Origin: Acidaminococcus intestini DSM 21505
GTDB taxonomy: Bacteria > Bacillota > Negativicutes > Acidaminococcales > Acidaminococcaceae
Assembly (NCBI RefSeq): GCF_000425045.1
Contig: NZ_AULA01000029.1
Coordinates: forward strand, 1-35,471
Length of the DNA: 35,471 bases
Direction of reading: 5' to 3'
Made by a program: the position numbers and the translations under genes. Under the pieces are notes generated by a model. The model ran no database searches and had not been told where the DNA came from. It was given only the letters and a program-made list of their open reading frames with translations. This document shows, piece after piece, positions 28,167-35,471 of this stretch (position 1 is the stretch's first letter; each line of letters begins with the position of its first letter).

Positions 28167-29444
28167 CTAGGCATTTTTACGTGCTTTTTTAGTTGCATCA
28201 ACCTTTTTAAGAACCAGTTCCGGTTCCTTATGGGCCGTAACGACATCCTTTGTCACGATGCATTTTTCAACGTCATCGCGGCTCGGGACCTCATACATCA
28301 CATTCTTCATGATGCCTTCAATGATGGCACGAAGTCCCCGAGCTCCGGCCTTACGGGCCAAGGCTTCGTGGGCAATGGCCTTCAGGGCATCATCGTCAAA
28401 ATCCAGCTCGACATGATCCATGGCGAGGAAGGATTCATATTGTTTAGTCAGGGCGTTCTTCGGTTCCGTCAGGATTTTGACCAAGGCCGCTTCATCAAGC
28501 TGGTCCAAGGTGACGACAACGGGAAGACGACCGACAAATTCAGGAATCAGGCCATACTTTACAAAATCCTCAGGCAGGACCTTCTTAAAAGGATTGGCCA
28601 TTTCCTTTTCCTTCTGTGTCTCGATTTCTGCACCAAAGCCCATGCTTTTCTTCCCCGTGCGGGCATTGATGACGTTTTCGAGGCCAGCAAAGGCACCGCC
28701 ACATATAAAGAGGATATTGGTCGTATCAATTTGAATCAATTCCTGATGTGGATGTTTCCGTCCCCCTTGGGGCGGCACATTAGCAACGGTCCCTTCAAGG
28801 ATCTTAAGTAGGGCCTGCTGCACACCTTCCCCCGATACATCACGGGTAATGGACGGATTTTCGGATTTACGGGAAATCTTATCGATTTCATCGATGTAAA
28901 TGATGCCCCGTTCCGCAAGCGGAATATCATAGTCGGCATTTTGGATCAGACGCAACAGGATATTTTCCACGTCTTCCCCAACATAACCAGCTTCCGTCAG
29001 GCTCGTTGCATCCGCAATGGCAAACGGCACCTGCAGGATCTTAGCTAGGGTTTGTGCAAGGAGGGTTTTCCCGCTTCCTGTCGGTCCCAGCATCAGGATA
29101 TTGGATTTTTGCAATTCCACATCAGAATGATGATCCTGTTCGTAATTGATGCGTTTATAGTGGTTATAGACAGCCACGGACAGAGCCACTTTAGCGTCGT
29201 CCTGTCCAATGACATATTCGTCGAGGATCTTTTTAATTTCCTTCGGCTTCGGGAGATCGGTAATCTTTTCTCCCGCAGGTTTCTTGAGTTCCTTGTCGAG
29301 CATCTCGTTGCACAGGGCAACGCACTCATCGCAAATGAAAACATTATGGCCAGCAATCAGTTTCTTGACCTGACTCTGCTTCTTACCGCAAAAAGAGCAG
29401 GTATAATCTTGATCGAACGGGCCTTTACTATCATCGAATGCCAT
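28167..29444 (-). CDS. clpX: ATP-dependent Clp protease ATP-binding subunit ClpX
   Basis: AAA+ unfoldase that feeds substrates to ClpP, 425 residues. The N-terminal zinc-binding domain has Cys16, Cys19, Cys38 and Cys41. Walker A is GPTGSGKT (about 125-132) and Walker B is [10 protein letters not shown]. The pore loop region contains AGYVGEDVE. The ClpP-docking loop, usually IGFG, reads MGFGAE here. The C-terminal sensor-2 region [10 protein letters not shown] is intact. AAGGAGG lies upstream of the ATG. It lies 46 bases after clpP in the order tig-clpP-clpX-lon. Confidence 0.97.
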   Translation of the reverse strand: MAFDDSKGPFDQDYTCSFCGKKQSQVKKLIAGHNVFICDECVALCNEMLDKELKKPAGEKITDLPKPKEIKKILDEYVIGQDDAKVALSVAVYNHYKRINYEQDHHSDVELQKSNILMLGPTGSGKTLLAQTLAKILQVPFAIADATSLTEAGYVGEDVENILLRLIQNADYDIPLAERGIIYIDEIDKISRKSENPSITRDVSGEGVQQALLKILEGTVANVPPQGGRKHPHQELIQIDTTNILFICGGAFAGLENVINARTGKKSMGFGAEIETQKEKEMANPFKKVLPEDFVKYGLIPEFVGRLPVVVTLDQLDEAALVKILTEPKNALTKQYESFLAMDHVELDFDDDALKAIAHEALARKAGARGLRAIIEGIMKNVMYEVPSRDDVEKCIVTKDVVTAHKEPELVLKKVDATKKARKNA

Positions 29445-29490
29445 CTGACACCCCTCCTTACAATTGGGGCAAGACGGTTCTATCCATCAA

Positions 29491-30081
29491 TCAAGCATGA
29501 ACCGGAGATGCTACGACCTGATCAATAAGGCCATAGGACAAGGCCTCATCAGCGGTCAGGTAGTGATCGCGTTCCGTATCCAATTTGATGGTTTCTGGGT
29601 CCTTCCCCGTATGGGCTGCTAAAATCTGGTTCATCTCTTCCCGTACGCGCAGGATCTCCCGGGCATGGATTTCAATATCCGTGGCCTGGCCCTGGGCACC
29701 GCCCAATGGCTGATGGATCATGACACGGGAATGGGGCAGGGCAAACCGTTTGCCCTTGGCTCCGGCTGCCAGGAGGATGGAGGCCATAGAGGCTGCCATG
29801 CCGACGCAAATGGTCGAAACATCGGGACGGATGTACTGCATGGTGTCATAAATGGCCAGTCCAGCACTCACACTGCCGCCAGGGCTATTGATGTAGAGAT
29901 GGATATCCTTATCCGGATCTTCCGATTCGAGAAAGAGGAGCTGGGCCACAATCAGATTGGCCATATGATCTTCAATCTCTCCGGTCACAAAAATGATGCG
30001 ATCTTTCAGAAGTCGGGAGTAAATATCATAACTGCGTTCGCCCTTGCTGGTCTGTTCAACAACAATAGGGACATAACTCAC
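29491..30081 (-). CDS. clpP: ATP-dependent Clp protease proteolytic subunit ClpP
   Basis: Barrel-forming serine peptidase partner of ClpX, 196 residues when started at the GTG spaced eight bases from GGAGG. A GTG three codons upstream lies too close to that site. With this start the catalytic triad falls at Ser98 (GMAASMAS), His123 (MIHQPLGG) and Asp172 (DTERDHYL), identical to the usual Firmicutes numbering, which supports the start. The N-terminal [20 protein letters not shown] is typical. It follows tig by 20 bases. Confidence 0.97.
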   Translation of the reverse strand: MSYVPIVVEQTSKGERSYDIYSRLLKDRIIFVTGEIEDHMANLIVAQLLFLESEDPDKDIHLYINSPGGSVSAGLAIYDTMQYIRPDVSTICVGMAASMASILLAAGAKGKRFALPHSRVMIHQPLGGAQGQATDIEIHAREILRVREEMNQILAAHTGKDPETIKLDTERDHYLTADEALSYGLIDQVVASPVHA

Positions 30082-30101
30082 GCGGTCCACCTCCCAGTTG
30101 A

Positions 30102-31421
30102 TTATTCTTCAGTCTTTTCTTCTTTTGCTTCTGCTGCACCTTTGGCAGAGCTGAGTACAAGATCAGCGGCTTTGCGGCGCATGATATTGGAAACGAGCAG
30201 GGGCAGGGATCCATTTTCCTTAATGATTTTCTGGACCTGATGAAGGGTAGCACCCTGTGTATCAGCAATCTTCTGCATTTCCGCCAGCGTTTCTTCTTTC
30301 GTTACCTTAAGGTCTTCCTTCTTGGCAATGGCGTCAAGAACGAGATCAGCCTTCAGGTTTTCGAGAGCAACCGGTTTTTGTTCATCCCGATAGGTCTTCA
30401 CATCTTTGCCGAGATACTGAAGATACATCGGAAGGCTCATGTGGTGTGCTTCGAGATTCATGGTCAGTTCGTCCACCATCTGGTTGGCGCGCTGGGTCAC
30501 CATAACTTCCGGAACTTCAAAGGAAGCATTCTCCACGGCCTTCTTGATGACATCCCGCTCATAGTTGGCCTGAGACTGATCTTCTTCAGATTTCTTCAGA
30601 CGGGCCAGGGTCTTTTCGCGGAATTCAGCAATCGTCTTACTGTCAGAGTTTTTCTCAATCAGTTCGTCGGTCACTTCAGGAATTTCACGAACCTTGATAT
30701 TCTGGACATGGACCTTGAAGACAGCGGCCTTACCAGCCAGTTCCTTCGCGCCATAATCTTCCGGGAACGTTACATTGACATCGGTGGATTCATCCTTTTT
30801 CAGGCCGACCATTTGATCTTCAAAGCCAGGGATAAAGCTGCCGGAACCGATTTCCAGAGGATAGCCCTTGCCTTCGCCGCCTTCAAACGGTTCACCGTCG
30901 ATGGTGCCGGCAAAGTCAATCGTAGCAAGGTCTCCCTTTTCCAGTTTCCGGTCTTCCGGAGCATCAACCAATTTAGCAGCCCGCTTCTGCAGGTTGCTGA
31001 TGGCATCGTCCACATCCTTGTCAGTGACTTCACGGACAACCTTCTTGACATCGAGGTTCTTGTATTCACCCAGTTCAACTTCCGGACGGAGCGTGACCAA
31101 AAGGGTCATTTCCATTTCTTTGCCTTCTTCCAAGGTGGAATCCTTCAGTTCGGGATCTGCAACAGGAATGAAGTTGTTGTCATCAAGAGCCTTTCTGTAA
31201 TTGTCATTGGCAAGGATCTGGAACGCTTCTTCCTTGATGGCATCCTTACCGACATGGGCTTCCAGGACCCGGCGCGGAGCCTTTCCTTTTCTGAAGCCAG
31301 GAATTGTGACCTGTTTGTTGACACGGGCAACGGCTCTTTCGAAACCCTTTGCGACTTCTTCAACAGGAATAGTGAATTTCAAAGTTGCTTCGTTACCTTT
31401 TCTTTCTACAGAAACGCTCAT
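30102..31421 (-). CDS. tig: Trigger factor
   Basis: Ribosome-associated chaperone and prolyl isomerase, 439 residues. The ribosome-docking signature GFRKGKAP is at about 42-49. A FKBP-type PPIase domain (about 155-245) contains [10 protein letters not shown] and [12 protein letters not shown]. The C-terminal helical chaperone arms span about 250-425, with an acidic, Lys/Glu-rich tail. The start ATG (MSVSVERKG) has GAGGAGG ten bases upstream; six codons upstream in frame lack support. First gene of the tig-clpP-clpX-lon-ysxC run. Confidence 0.97.
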   Translation of the reverse strand: MSVSVERKGNEATLKFTIPVEEVAKGFERAVARVNKQVTIPGFRKGKAPRRVLEAHVGKDAIKEEAFQILANDNYRKALDDNNFIPVADPELKDSTLEEGKEMEMTLLVTLRPEVELGEYKNLDVKKVVREVTDKDVDDAISNLQKRAAKLVDAPEDRKLEKGDLATIDFAGTIDGEPFEGGEGKGYPLEIGSGSFIPGFEDQMVGLKKDESTDVNVTFPEDYGAKELAGKAAVFKVHVQNIKVREIPEVTDELIEKNSDSKTIAEFREKTLARLKKSEEDQSQANYERDVIKKAVENASFEVPEVMVTQRANQMVDELTMNLEAHHMSLPMYLQYLGKDVKTYRDEQKPVALENLKADLVLDAIAKKEDLKVTKEETLAEMQKIADTQGATLHQVQKIIKENGSLPLLVSNIMRRKAADLVLSSAKGAAEAKEEKTEE

Positions 31422-31509
31422 TAAAAAAATCCTCCTCACAGGCAGTCAGCTTCGAATTTGGTAGGTTATCTGACATACCATCATTAATTACTTAAAAAAT
31501 CGCTCATAT

Positions 31510-31538
31510 AGCATACCACAAAAGGTATAATTACGCAA
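31510..31538 (-). promoter_or_regulatory. Likely promoter of tig-clpP-clpX
   Basis: On the minus strand: -35 TTGCGT (31533-31538), 17-base spacer, -10 TATGCT (31510-31515), with a leader of about 85 bases. I saw no CtsR (GGTCAAA repeats) or CIRCE operator near it. Confidence 0.5.
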
Positions 31539-31917
31539 ATAGTCCCTTTCATTTCGTTTGCCTCCACGCCTGCCCTCATGCGGATTCCTGCATTGTCTCC
31601 TTGCTTGGGGGGAATTCATCCCATCTCCCTAGCCGCCTCAAGAAGCCCTCCTTATAATACAGGGATTTTTCGTCACCGCCGGGCTTTTTGGTGTGCAAAA
31701 AGACAGTGAATTATCTGATTTTGAAAACAAGTCTTTTCCCCCTATGCATTGTGATACAAGATTCCTTTCCATTTTGCTTAATTATGTTCCGAATATAAAA
31801 TTATTCCCACTATATTTCACAAAAATGACATGTTTTCAGCCTTTTTATGATACAATAAAAGTAAAGCAATCCACAATTGGAACGGATGTGGATTCAACCC
31901 CAAAGGAGGCAATTCAT
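31539..31917. other. Intergenic region upstream of the AGCS symporter gene
   Basis: Divergent spacer of about 380 bases. The half near tig is GC-mixed with no recognisable gene. The half near the symporter gene is AT-rich and carries promoter-like boxes (ATGACA at 31825-31830; TATGAT at 31846-31851 and TACAAT at 31851-31856), but with non-optimal spacing (15 or 20 bases). A frame open from 31693 runs into the symporter gene but has no ribosome site. I looked for a glycine riboswitch, as is common before such symporters, and did not see its conserved core. Confidence 0.5.
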
Positions 31918-33321
31918 ATGTCAGAATTTCTACTTGCCCTGGACGATGTCCTCTATTATCCGATTCTCATCATCGTCCTACTCGCCGCTGGCCTTTACTT
32001 CACCTTTACAACGGGCTTTGTTCAATTTCGCTGGCTGCGTCAAAGCATCCGGGTCATTATGGAAAAACCGGAAAAAGAAGGCTCCATATCATCCTTCCAG
32101 GCCCTCATGGTTTCGACCGCGTCCCGTGTCGGCACGGGCAATATCATCGGGATTTCAACGGCCCTGTGTCTGGGCGGCTTTGGGTCCGTCTTCTGGATGT
32201 GGGCCATTGCCATGATTGGTTCAGCCACAGCCTTCATTGAAAGCACCCTGGCCCAGGTTTACAAACGCAAGGATGCAAATGGCGACAGCTACGGCGGCCC
32301 GGCCTACTACATTGAAACAGCCCTCCACAACAAGGCGCTGGCCATTGCCTTTGCCATCGCCCTTATTGTGACCTATGCCGGCGGCTTCAACTTGCTTGCT
32401 TCTTACAACCTGCAGTCCACCTTCTCTGTATATGGCTTCTATGACAAAGCCACCACGCCTTGGATCATCGGTGGCCTTCTTGCCGTAATGGTTGGCTACT
32501 GCGTCATGGGCGGCGGTAAACGTATCGTTCATGTAACGGGGACCCTCGTTCCAATCATGGGCGTCCTTTATGTCCTGCTTTCCCTTGCCATCATCCTTAT
32601 GCATCTTGATATGATTCCGAGCGTCTTAGGCGCTGTCTTTGCCGATGCCTTCAACTTCCAGAAAATCCTGGGCGGCATCAGCGCTTCCTGTCTGATGTTT
32701 GGGATAAAGCGAGGCCTTTATTCCAACGAAGCCGGCGTTGGTTCTGCTCCGAACGCAGCTGCAGCCGCTGACGTTTCCCACCCGGCCCAGCAAGGTCTCG
32801 TCCAGATGCTCTCTGTCGTCATCGACACCATTCTCTGCACCTGCACCGCCCTTATCTGCATGTTCTCCGGGATCATCCCGACCAAAGAGATGGCAGGGGC
32901 TCCTTACGTACAAGCAGCTACCCAAGTTGACTTTGGTGCCTTTGGCCCGATCATGATCACCTTTGCCATGGTCCTGTTTGCCTTCACGACCCTTTTGGGC
33001 AACCTCTTTTATGTCGACAACTGCCTAGCTTACCTGAATGGCGGCAAGACTCCCTCCAAATCTACTATGACCATCTACCGCATCATCTCCGTCATCGTCA
33101 TCTTCGTCGGCGCCGGGATGAGCATGGACAACGCATGGGCCCTCGCCGATATCACGATGGCCTTTATGTGTTTGACGAACATCCCCTCTATCATGGCCAT
33201 GAACAAAACAGCCATTGCCGTCATGAAAGACTATGGACGTCAGCTTGCAGAAGGCAAAAAACCAGTTTTCAAGGCAAAAAATATTGGTCTCGACGACTCC
33301 AATCTCGACTTCTGGAAATAA
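31918..33321 (+). CDS. Alanine/glycine:cation symporter (AGCS family)
   Basis: Sodium- or proton-coupled uptake of alanine or glycine across the cytoplasmic membrane, 467 residues, about 10-11 transmembrane segments. Family signatures are STASRVGTGNIIGISTAL (about 63-80), the EST.LAQ.YK-type helix (FIESTLAQVYK), GGPAYYIE and the GLYSNEAGVGSAPNAAAAA block near 265-285. The start is set by AAAGGAGG nine bases before the ATG. It is monocistronic with a strong terminator downstream. It fits an amino-acid-fermenting lifestyle. Confidence 0.95.
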   Translation: MSEFLLALDDVLYYPILIIVLLAAGLYFTFTTGFVQFRWLRQSIRVIMEKPEKEGSISSFQALMVSTASRVGTGNIIGISTALCLGGFGSVFWMWAIAMIGSATAFIESTLAQVYKRKDANGDSYGGPAYYIETALHNKALAIAFAIALIVTYAGGFNLLASYNLQSTFSVYGFYDKATTPWIIGGLLAVMVGYCVMGGGKRIVHVTGTLVPIMGVLYVLLSLAIILMHLDMIPSVLGAVFADAFNFQKILGGISASCLMFGIKRGLYSNEAGVGSAPNAAAAADVSHPAQQGLVQMLSVVIDTILCTCTALICMFSGIIPTKEMAGAPYVQAATQVDFGAFGPIMITFAMVLFAFTTLLGNLFYVDNCLAYLNGGKTPSKSTMTIYRIISVIVIFVGAGMSMDNAWALADITMAFMCLTNIPSIMAMNKTAIAVMKDYGRQLAEGKKPVFKAKNIGLDDSNLDFWK

Positions 33322-33342
33322 GCTCCTGCATCCGTTCCTTAC

Positions 33343-33370
33343 GAAGCTGCGCTTGCGCAGCTTCTTTTTT
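33343..33370 (+). terminator. Terminator after the AGCS symporter gene
   Basis: GAAGCTGCGC-TTGC-GCAGCTTC stem-loop (33343-33364, perfect) followed by TTTTTT. Strong rho-independent terminator. Confidence 0.95.
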
Positions 33371-33406
33371 CATGGTCACAAAAAATAGATTTCGTTGTTA
33401 TGGCAA

Positions 33407-33435
33407 CGGACAAGCCTGCTGCCCCACCTTACAAT
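33407..33435 (+). promoter_or_regulatory. Possible promoter of the ferredoxin cluster
   Basis: -35-like CGGACA (33407-33412), 17-base spacer, -10 TACAAT (33430-33435). It is about 80 bases upstream of the ferredoxin start and after the preceding terminator. Confidence 0.45.
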
Positions 33436-33514
33436 AAGGGATGAAAAGAGGGTTGGACAGGCCTTTTATAGAAAGGTCTCCACTCCCATCAGTCATCAGA
33501 GGGAGATGTTACTT

Positions 33515-33700
33515 ATGAAATATCATGTTAATGACAGCTGTATCGGCTGCGGACTCTGCACGTCCACCTGCCCTGAAGTCTTTTCCATGGGAGATGATAA
33601 TAAAGCCGTAGCCGCTGAATCCGTTCCTGCCGGTGCTGAAAGCTCCGCAGAAGATGCCATGAACGGCTGCCCCGTTACCGCCATTGAGAAAGTGGACTGA
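33515..33700 (+). CDS. Ferredoxin, single [4Fe-4S] cluster type
   Basis: Electron carrier of 61 residues. The cluster ligands should be Cys9, Cys12, Cys15 (CIGCGLC) and the distant Cys52 followed by Pro, as in the Thermotoga and Desulfovibrio single-cluster ferredoxins. Cys19 is also present, but its usual disulfide partner near residue 43 is replaced by Ser/Ala. The ATG has GGGAGA about nine bases upstream; a longer upstream frame lacks a site. The stop overlaps the ATG of the DUF488 gene (TGATG), so the two are translationally coupled. Confidence 0.95.
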   Translation: MKYHVNDSCIGCGLCTSTCPEVFSMGDDNKAVAAESVPAGAESSAEDAMNGCPVTAIEKVD

Positions 33701-34065
33701 TGGAAATATGGCTGCGGCGTGTCTATGACCGCACAGAGAAAGGCCCGGAAGAGCGGGTTCTCGTTGACCGGCTCTGGCCGCGGGGGGTAAAAAAAGAAGC
33801 CATTCCAACTTGGGCTAAGCAGATTGCCCCCTCTCGGGAGCTTCACGATTGGTACAAGGACCATGACGAGGATTTTCAGGGATTCAGGGAACGTTATGAA
33901 AAGGAACTGTCTTTGAATCCTGCCGTTCCGCCTTTCCTTGAATTCCTTGAAGAAGCCCTCAAGAAAGGACCTGTCGTCTTTCTCTACGCTAAGAAAAGCA
34001 GAGAAGAAAACAATGCCCTTGTCCTCCGGGACTATGTGCTCCGTGCCTTACGAAAGGAGAACTGA
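33700..34065 (+). CDS. DUF488 family (YeaO-like) protein
   Basis: Small protein of 121 residues of the DUF488/YeaO group, function not established. Family hallmarks are RVYDRTEKGPEERVLVDRLW, in which VDRLWPRG is the most conserved part (about 22-29), a WAKQIAPSRELHDWY segment with conserved Ser-Arg-Glu-Leu, and a hydrophobic strand VVFLYAKKS near 92-100. It shares one base with the ferredoxin stop, and the Cys-rich gene starts one base after its stop. Its neighbours suggest a redox or metal context, but that is inference. Confidence 0.9.
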   Translation: MEIWLRRVYDRTEKGPEERVLVDRLWPRGVKKEAIPTWAKQIAPSRELHDWYKDHDEDFQGFRERYEKELSLNPAVPPFLEFLEEALKKGPVVFLYAKKSREENNALVLRDYVLRALRKEN

Positions 34066-34066
34066 C

Positions 34067-34234
34067 ATGTGTGACGAAGATATGATCTATGACTGCCCCT
34101 GCACGGTGGATTGTCCCCGCCACAGGCACTGTGTCAGCTGCATCGATCACCATAGAAAATTGGGTTGGCCCCTTGTTGCCTGCATGCAGAAAATGCTCAA
34201 GGAACACAAAGCCCAAAAAGCCGCTCAAAAATAA
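34067..34234 (+). CDS. Small Cys-rich protein, putative metal-binding
   Basis: Protein of 55 residues with seven cysteines (2, 10, 12, 16, 22, 25, 39) and several histidines. The core reads CPCTVDCPRHRHCVSCIDHH, then GWPLVACM and a basic, Lys-rich tail. The CPxxC/CxxC/HH spacing suggests a zinc or Fe-S site. I have seen similar short CPRH-x-CxxC proteins in Firmicutes but cannot name the family with certainty. GAAAGGAGAA precedes the ATG, which is one base after the DUF488 stop, so it is the third gene of a tight cluster with ferredoxin. Confidence 0.8.
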   Translation: MCDEDMIYDCPCTVDCPRHRHCVSCIDHHRKLGWPLVACMQKMLKEHKAQKAAQK

Positions 34235-34249
34235 GGAAGCCGCATTAAA

Positions 34250-34293
34250 GGCCGCCGAAAGCACAAATCATTGCTCATCGACGGTCTTTTTTT
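34250..34293 (+). terminator. Terminator after the ferredoxin cluster
   Basis: GGCCGCCGAAAGC pairs imperfectly with GCTCATCGACGGTC across a 10-base loop (34250-34286), followed by TTTTTTT. Plausible rho-independent terminator. Confidence 0.65.
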
Positions 34294-34349
34294 GCGGTTT
34301 AATTATAAATAATTTATAAATAAAATATTAATATTTTATGAAAATCCTG

Positions 34350-34378
34350 TTGCAAAAATTCTTAAAAACATGTATTTT
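34350..34378 (+). promoter_or_regulatory. Promoter of the membrane-protein gene
   Basis: -35 TTGCAA (34350-34355), 17-base spacer, -10 TATTTT (34373-34378), inside a very AT-rich stretch (34295-34392). Confidence 0.55.
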
Positions 34379-34446
34379 TGTAAATTAGATTCATGAGTCA
34401 ATTTTTCTTTCCAGTTACTCAAAATACAAGTAAGAAGGAGCCCGTT

Positions 34447-35052
34447 ATGAAAGATCCAACAACATCCGCCTCTTCCTTTTGGCCCAGGGCGGCCATTCTT
34501 TATTTTTTCGTTCTGTTCCCACTCAGCTTCCTTCTTCCTGGCCCCTTTGCGTGGGAAAACGGACCCATTGAAATGGGTCAAAACATGATCCTTCTTACAG
34601 GTATCATTTGGTCCATCTATCACTACACACAGGAGACGCACCTTCACAGGCCCTCTTATTGGCTTTTTGCGGCAAGCTTTTTCCTGCTTCTTTTCGGAAG
34701 GGAAATCAGCTGGGGCCGCATTTTTCTTCTAAAAGAAATGACTGAGACAGGACCTGTTTTCTGGAGCATGAAAGACCTCCCCTATCATCGTGTCATAGAC
34801 GGCGCCATTGGACTCTTATCGGCTGCGGTCATCCATCTCTTCTATCAGAGCGTGAACGTTCAAAAAACCTTGCACTGTCTTAAAAAGAACCGGCTCATGT
34901 TCCTTCTCACAGTGCTTGCCGCTATACTTGCCCTCATGGGGGATAAAGGCCAGCTCTTCCATGATTTCAGGGACGAGACCATGGAAGAACTATCCGAACT
35001 CTTTGTCTATCTTCAGGTCTTCTTTTTTATTCATCAATATCGCATCGCCTGA
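34447..35052 (+). CDS. Multi-pass membrane protein of unknown function
   Basis: I do not recognise a named family. The product has 201 residues with about five hydrophobic spans (around 12-30, 42-56, 70-84, 115-133, 155-170). A conserved-looking motif, FGREISWGRIFLL, follows the third span. A second polar motif, MGDKGQLFHDF with a run of acidic residues (RDETMEELSELF), follows the fourth or fifth. The ISWG motif with a preceding Glu resembles small uncharacterised membrane proteins that I recall from diverse bacteria. The start is set by AAGGAG; an upstream in-frame ATG (34393) has no ribosome site. It stands alone between two terminators. Confidence 0.75.
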   Translation: MKDPTTSASSFWPRAAILYFFVLFPLSFLLPGPFAWENGPIEMGQNMILLTGIIWSIYHYTQETHLHRPSYWLFAASFFLLLFGREISWGRIFLLKEMTETGPVFWSMKDLPYHRVIDGAIGLLSAAVIHLFYQSVNVQKTLHCLKKNRLMFLLTVLAAILALMGDKGQLFHDFRDETMEELSELFVYLQVFFFIHQYRIA

Positions 35053-35087
35053 CCTTTCTATCGTTTCAGAATTTCCTGAATGGAGGC

Positions 35088-35110
35088 CGCCCTATTAGGG
35101 CGCTTTTTTT
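35088..35110 (+). terminator. Terminator after the membrane-protein gene
   Basis: CGCCC-TATTA-GGGCG stem-loop (35088-35102) followed by CTTTTTTT. Short but typical rho-independent terminator. Confidence 0.85.
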
Positions 35111-35155
35111 GATTCCAAAAGGTGGATAAGTTGGAAACTATGAGGTAAAATGATG

Positions 35156-35471
35156 TGTACCCCAAAAACTGGACGCATATAAATTAGTTAAATGGCATTA
35201 GTGGATGTTTCCCGATATATTTCGGGAGGCATCCATTTTGTTTTTTTCTGAATCCTTTCCTTGTTGAAATAATGAATGTATTCTTTCACTGCTTTAGCAA
35301 ATACCTTGAACGAGGTGTATTCTTTTTCGCTTCCGTAATACATTTCATTTTTCATCCGACCAAAAAAGGTCTCCATAATACTGTTGTCATAGCAGTTGCC
35401 CTTACGCGACATTGACTGTATAATTCCATGCTTTTTCAATTCACTTCTGTAATATTCATGCTGATACTGCC
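35156..35471 (-). mobile_element. IS3-family insertion sequence, right part only
   Basis: The element appears to begin at about 35156 with TGTACCCCAAAAACTGGAC, which resembles the terminal inverted repeat of IS150/IS3-group elements. It runs off the right edge of the window. The transposase 3' end lies 32 bases inside this end. The target duplication cannot be judged because the other end is not in view. Confidence 0.8.
35188..35471 (-). CDS. IS3-family transposase OrfB, C-terminal part (partial)
   Basis: The last 94 or so residues of an IS3-family integrase-type transposase; the N-terminal part is outside the window. The frame is open through the edge, beginning QYQHEYYRSELKK. The segment SMSRKGNCYDNSIMETFFG contains the third catalytic acid (Glu in MET) of the DDE triad. 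The later KEYIHYFNKERIQ and WMPPEIYRE are typical of the C terminus. It catalyses cut-out/circle transposition of the element. The visible part has no stop or frameshift, so it may be active. Confidence 0.93.
   Translation of the reverse strand, partial: QYQHEYYRSELKKHGIIQSMSRKGNCYDNSIMETFFGRMKNEMYYGSEKEYTSFKVFAKAVKEYIHYFNKERIQKKTKWMPPEIYRETSTNAI

Noticed and set aside
26889-28811. 640-codon open frame on the plus strand opposite lon and clpX
   Set aside because: It spans two conserved genes and their intergenic hairpin in antisense; the product is low-complexity Phe/His-rich. A codon-bias shadow.
31422-31560. Possible CtsR or CIRCE heat-shock operator before tig-clpP
   Set aside because: Neither the GGTCAAA tandem repeat nor the TTAGCACTC inverted repeat is present.
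31539-31917. Possible glycine riboswitch before the AGCS symporter gene
   Set aside because: The conserved glycine-aptamer core segments were not found on reading the region; a covariance-model search would settle it.
31693-31917. N-terminal extension of the AGCS symporter from an earlier start
   Set aside because: The extension crosses the promoter-like AT-rich region, has no ribosome site and is not family-like; AAAGGAGG marks the start at 31918.

Overview
The window looks like a chromosomal segment of a Negativicutes (diderm Firmicutes) bacterium. The 16S rRNA sequence and a Firmicutes gene order (rapZ-yvcK-whiA and tig-clpP-clpX-lon-ysxC) occur together with a secretin, an outer-membrane type of protein. 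From memory, the 16S variable regions and the set of housekeeping genes suit Acidaminococcus or a close relative. That genus call is an inference, not a database result.

Layout from left to right. A 16S rRNA gene (minus strand) has two well-formed upstream promoters; the rest of the rRNA operon lies off the left edge. Next is a SCIFF ranthipeptide locus: the 47-residue six-cysteine precursor scfA and its radical SAM maturase scfB, separated by a small hairpin. A minus-strand operon rapZ-yvcK(glmR)-whiA-polysaccharide deacetylase links cell-wall precursor control to envelope modification. A HAD phosphatase and a 52-residue rubredoxin follow, then the tightly packed excision-repair operon uvrB-uvrA-uvrC.

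Divergent from uvrB are a secreted DUF4127 protein and a YajQ-family protein. After them comes about 1.1 kb of decayed DNA that starts with a broken nitroreductase gene. Then come a TRIC-family membrane protein, a GspE/PilB-type ATPase and, divergently, a PilP/GspC-like protein plus a compact secretin. These are three parts of a type II secretion/type IV pilus machine without the others. A CDF metal transporter, a CoA-pyrophosphatase-like Nudix protein, ysxC, lon, clpX, clpP and tig follow.

The right end carries an alanine/glycine:cation symporter (AGCS), a three-gene cluster (single-cluster ferredoxin, DUF488 protein, 55-residue Cys-rich protein), a multi-pass membrane protein of unknown function, and the edge of an IS3-family insertion sequence.

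Most of the window is ordinary housekeeping sequence. The parts most worth a second look are the SCIFF locus, the incomplete secretin/ATPase module with a terminator hairpin built into the secretin coding sequence, the membrane-anchored YvcK, and the ferredoxin/DUF488/Cys-rich cluster. I did not find a clearly undescribed defence or mobile system.
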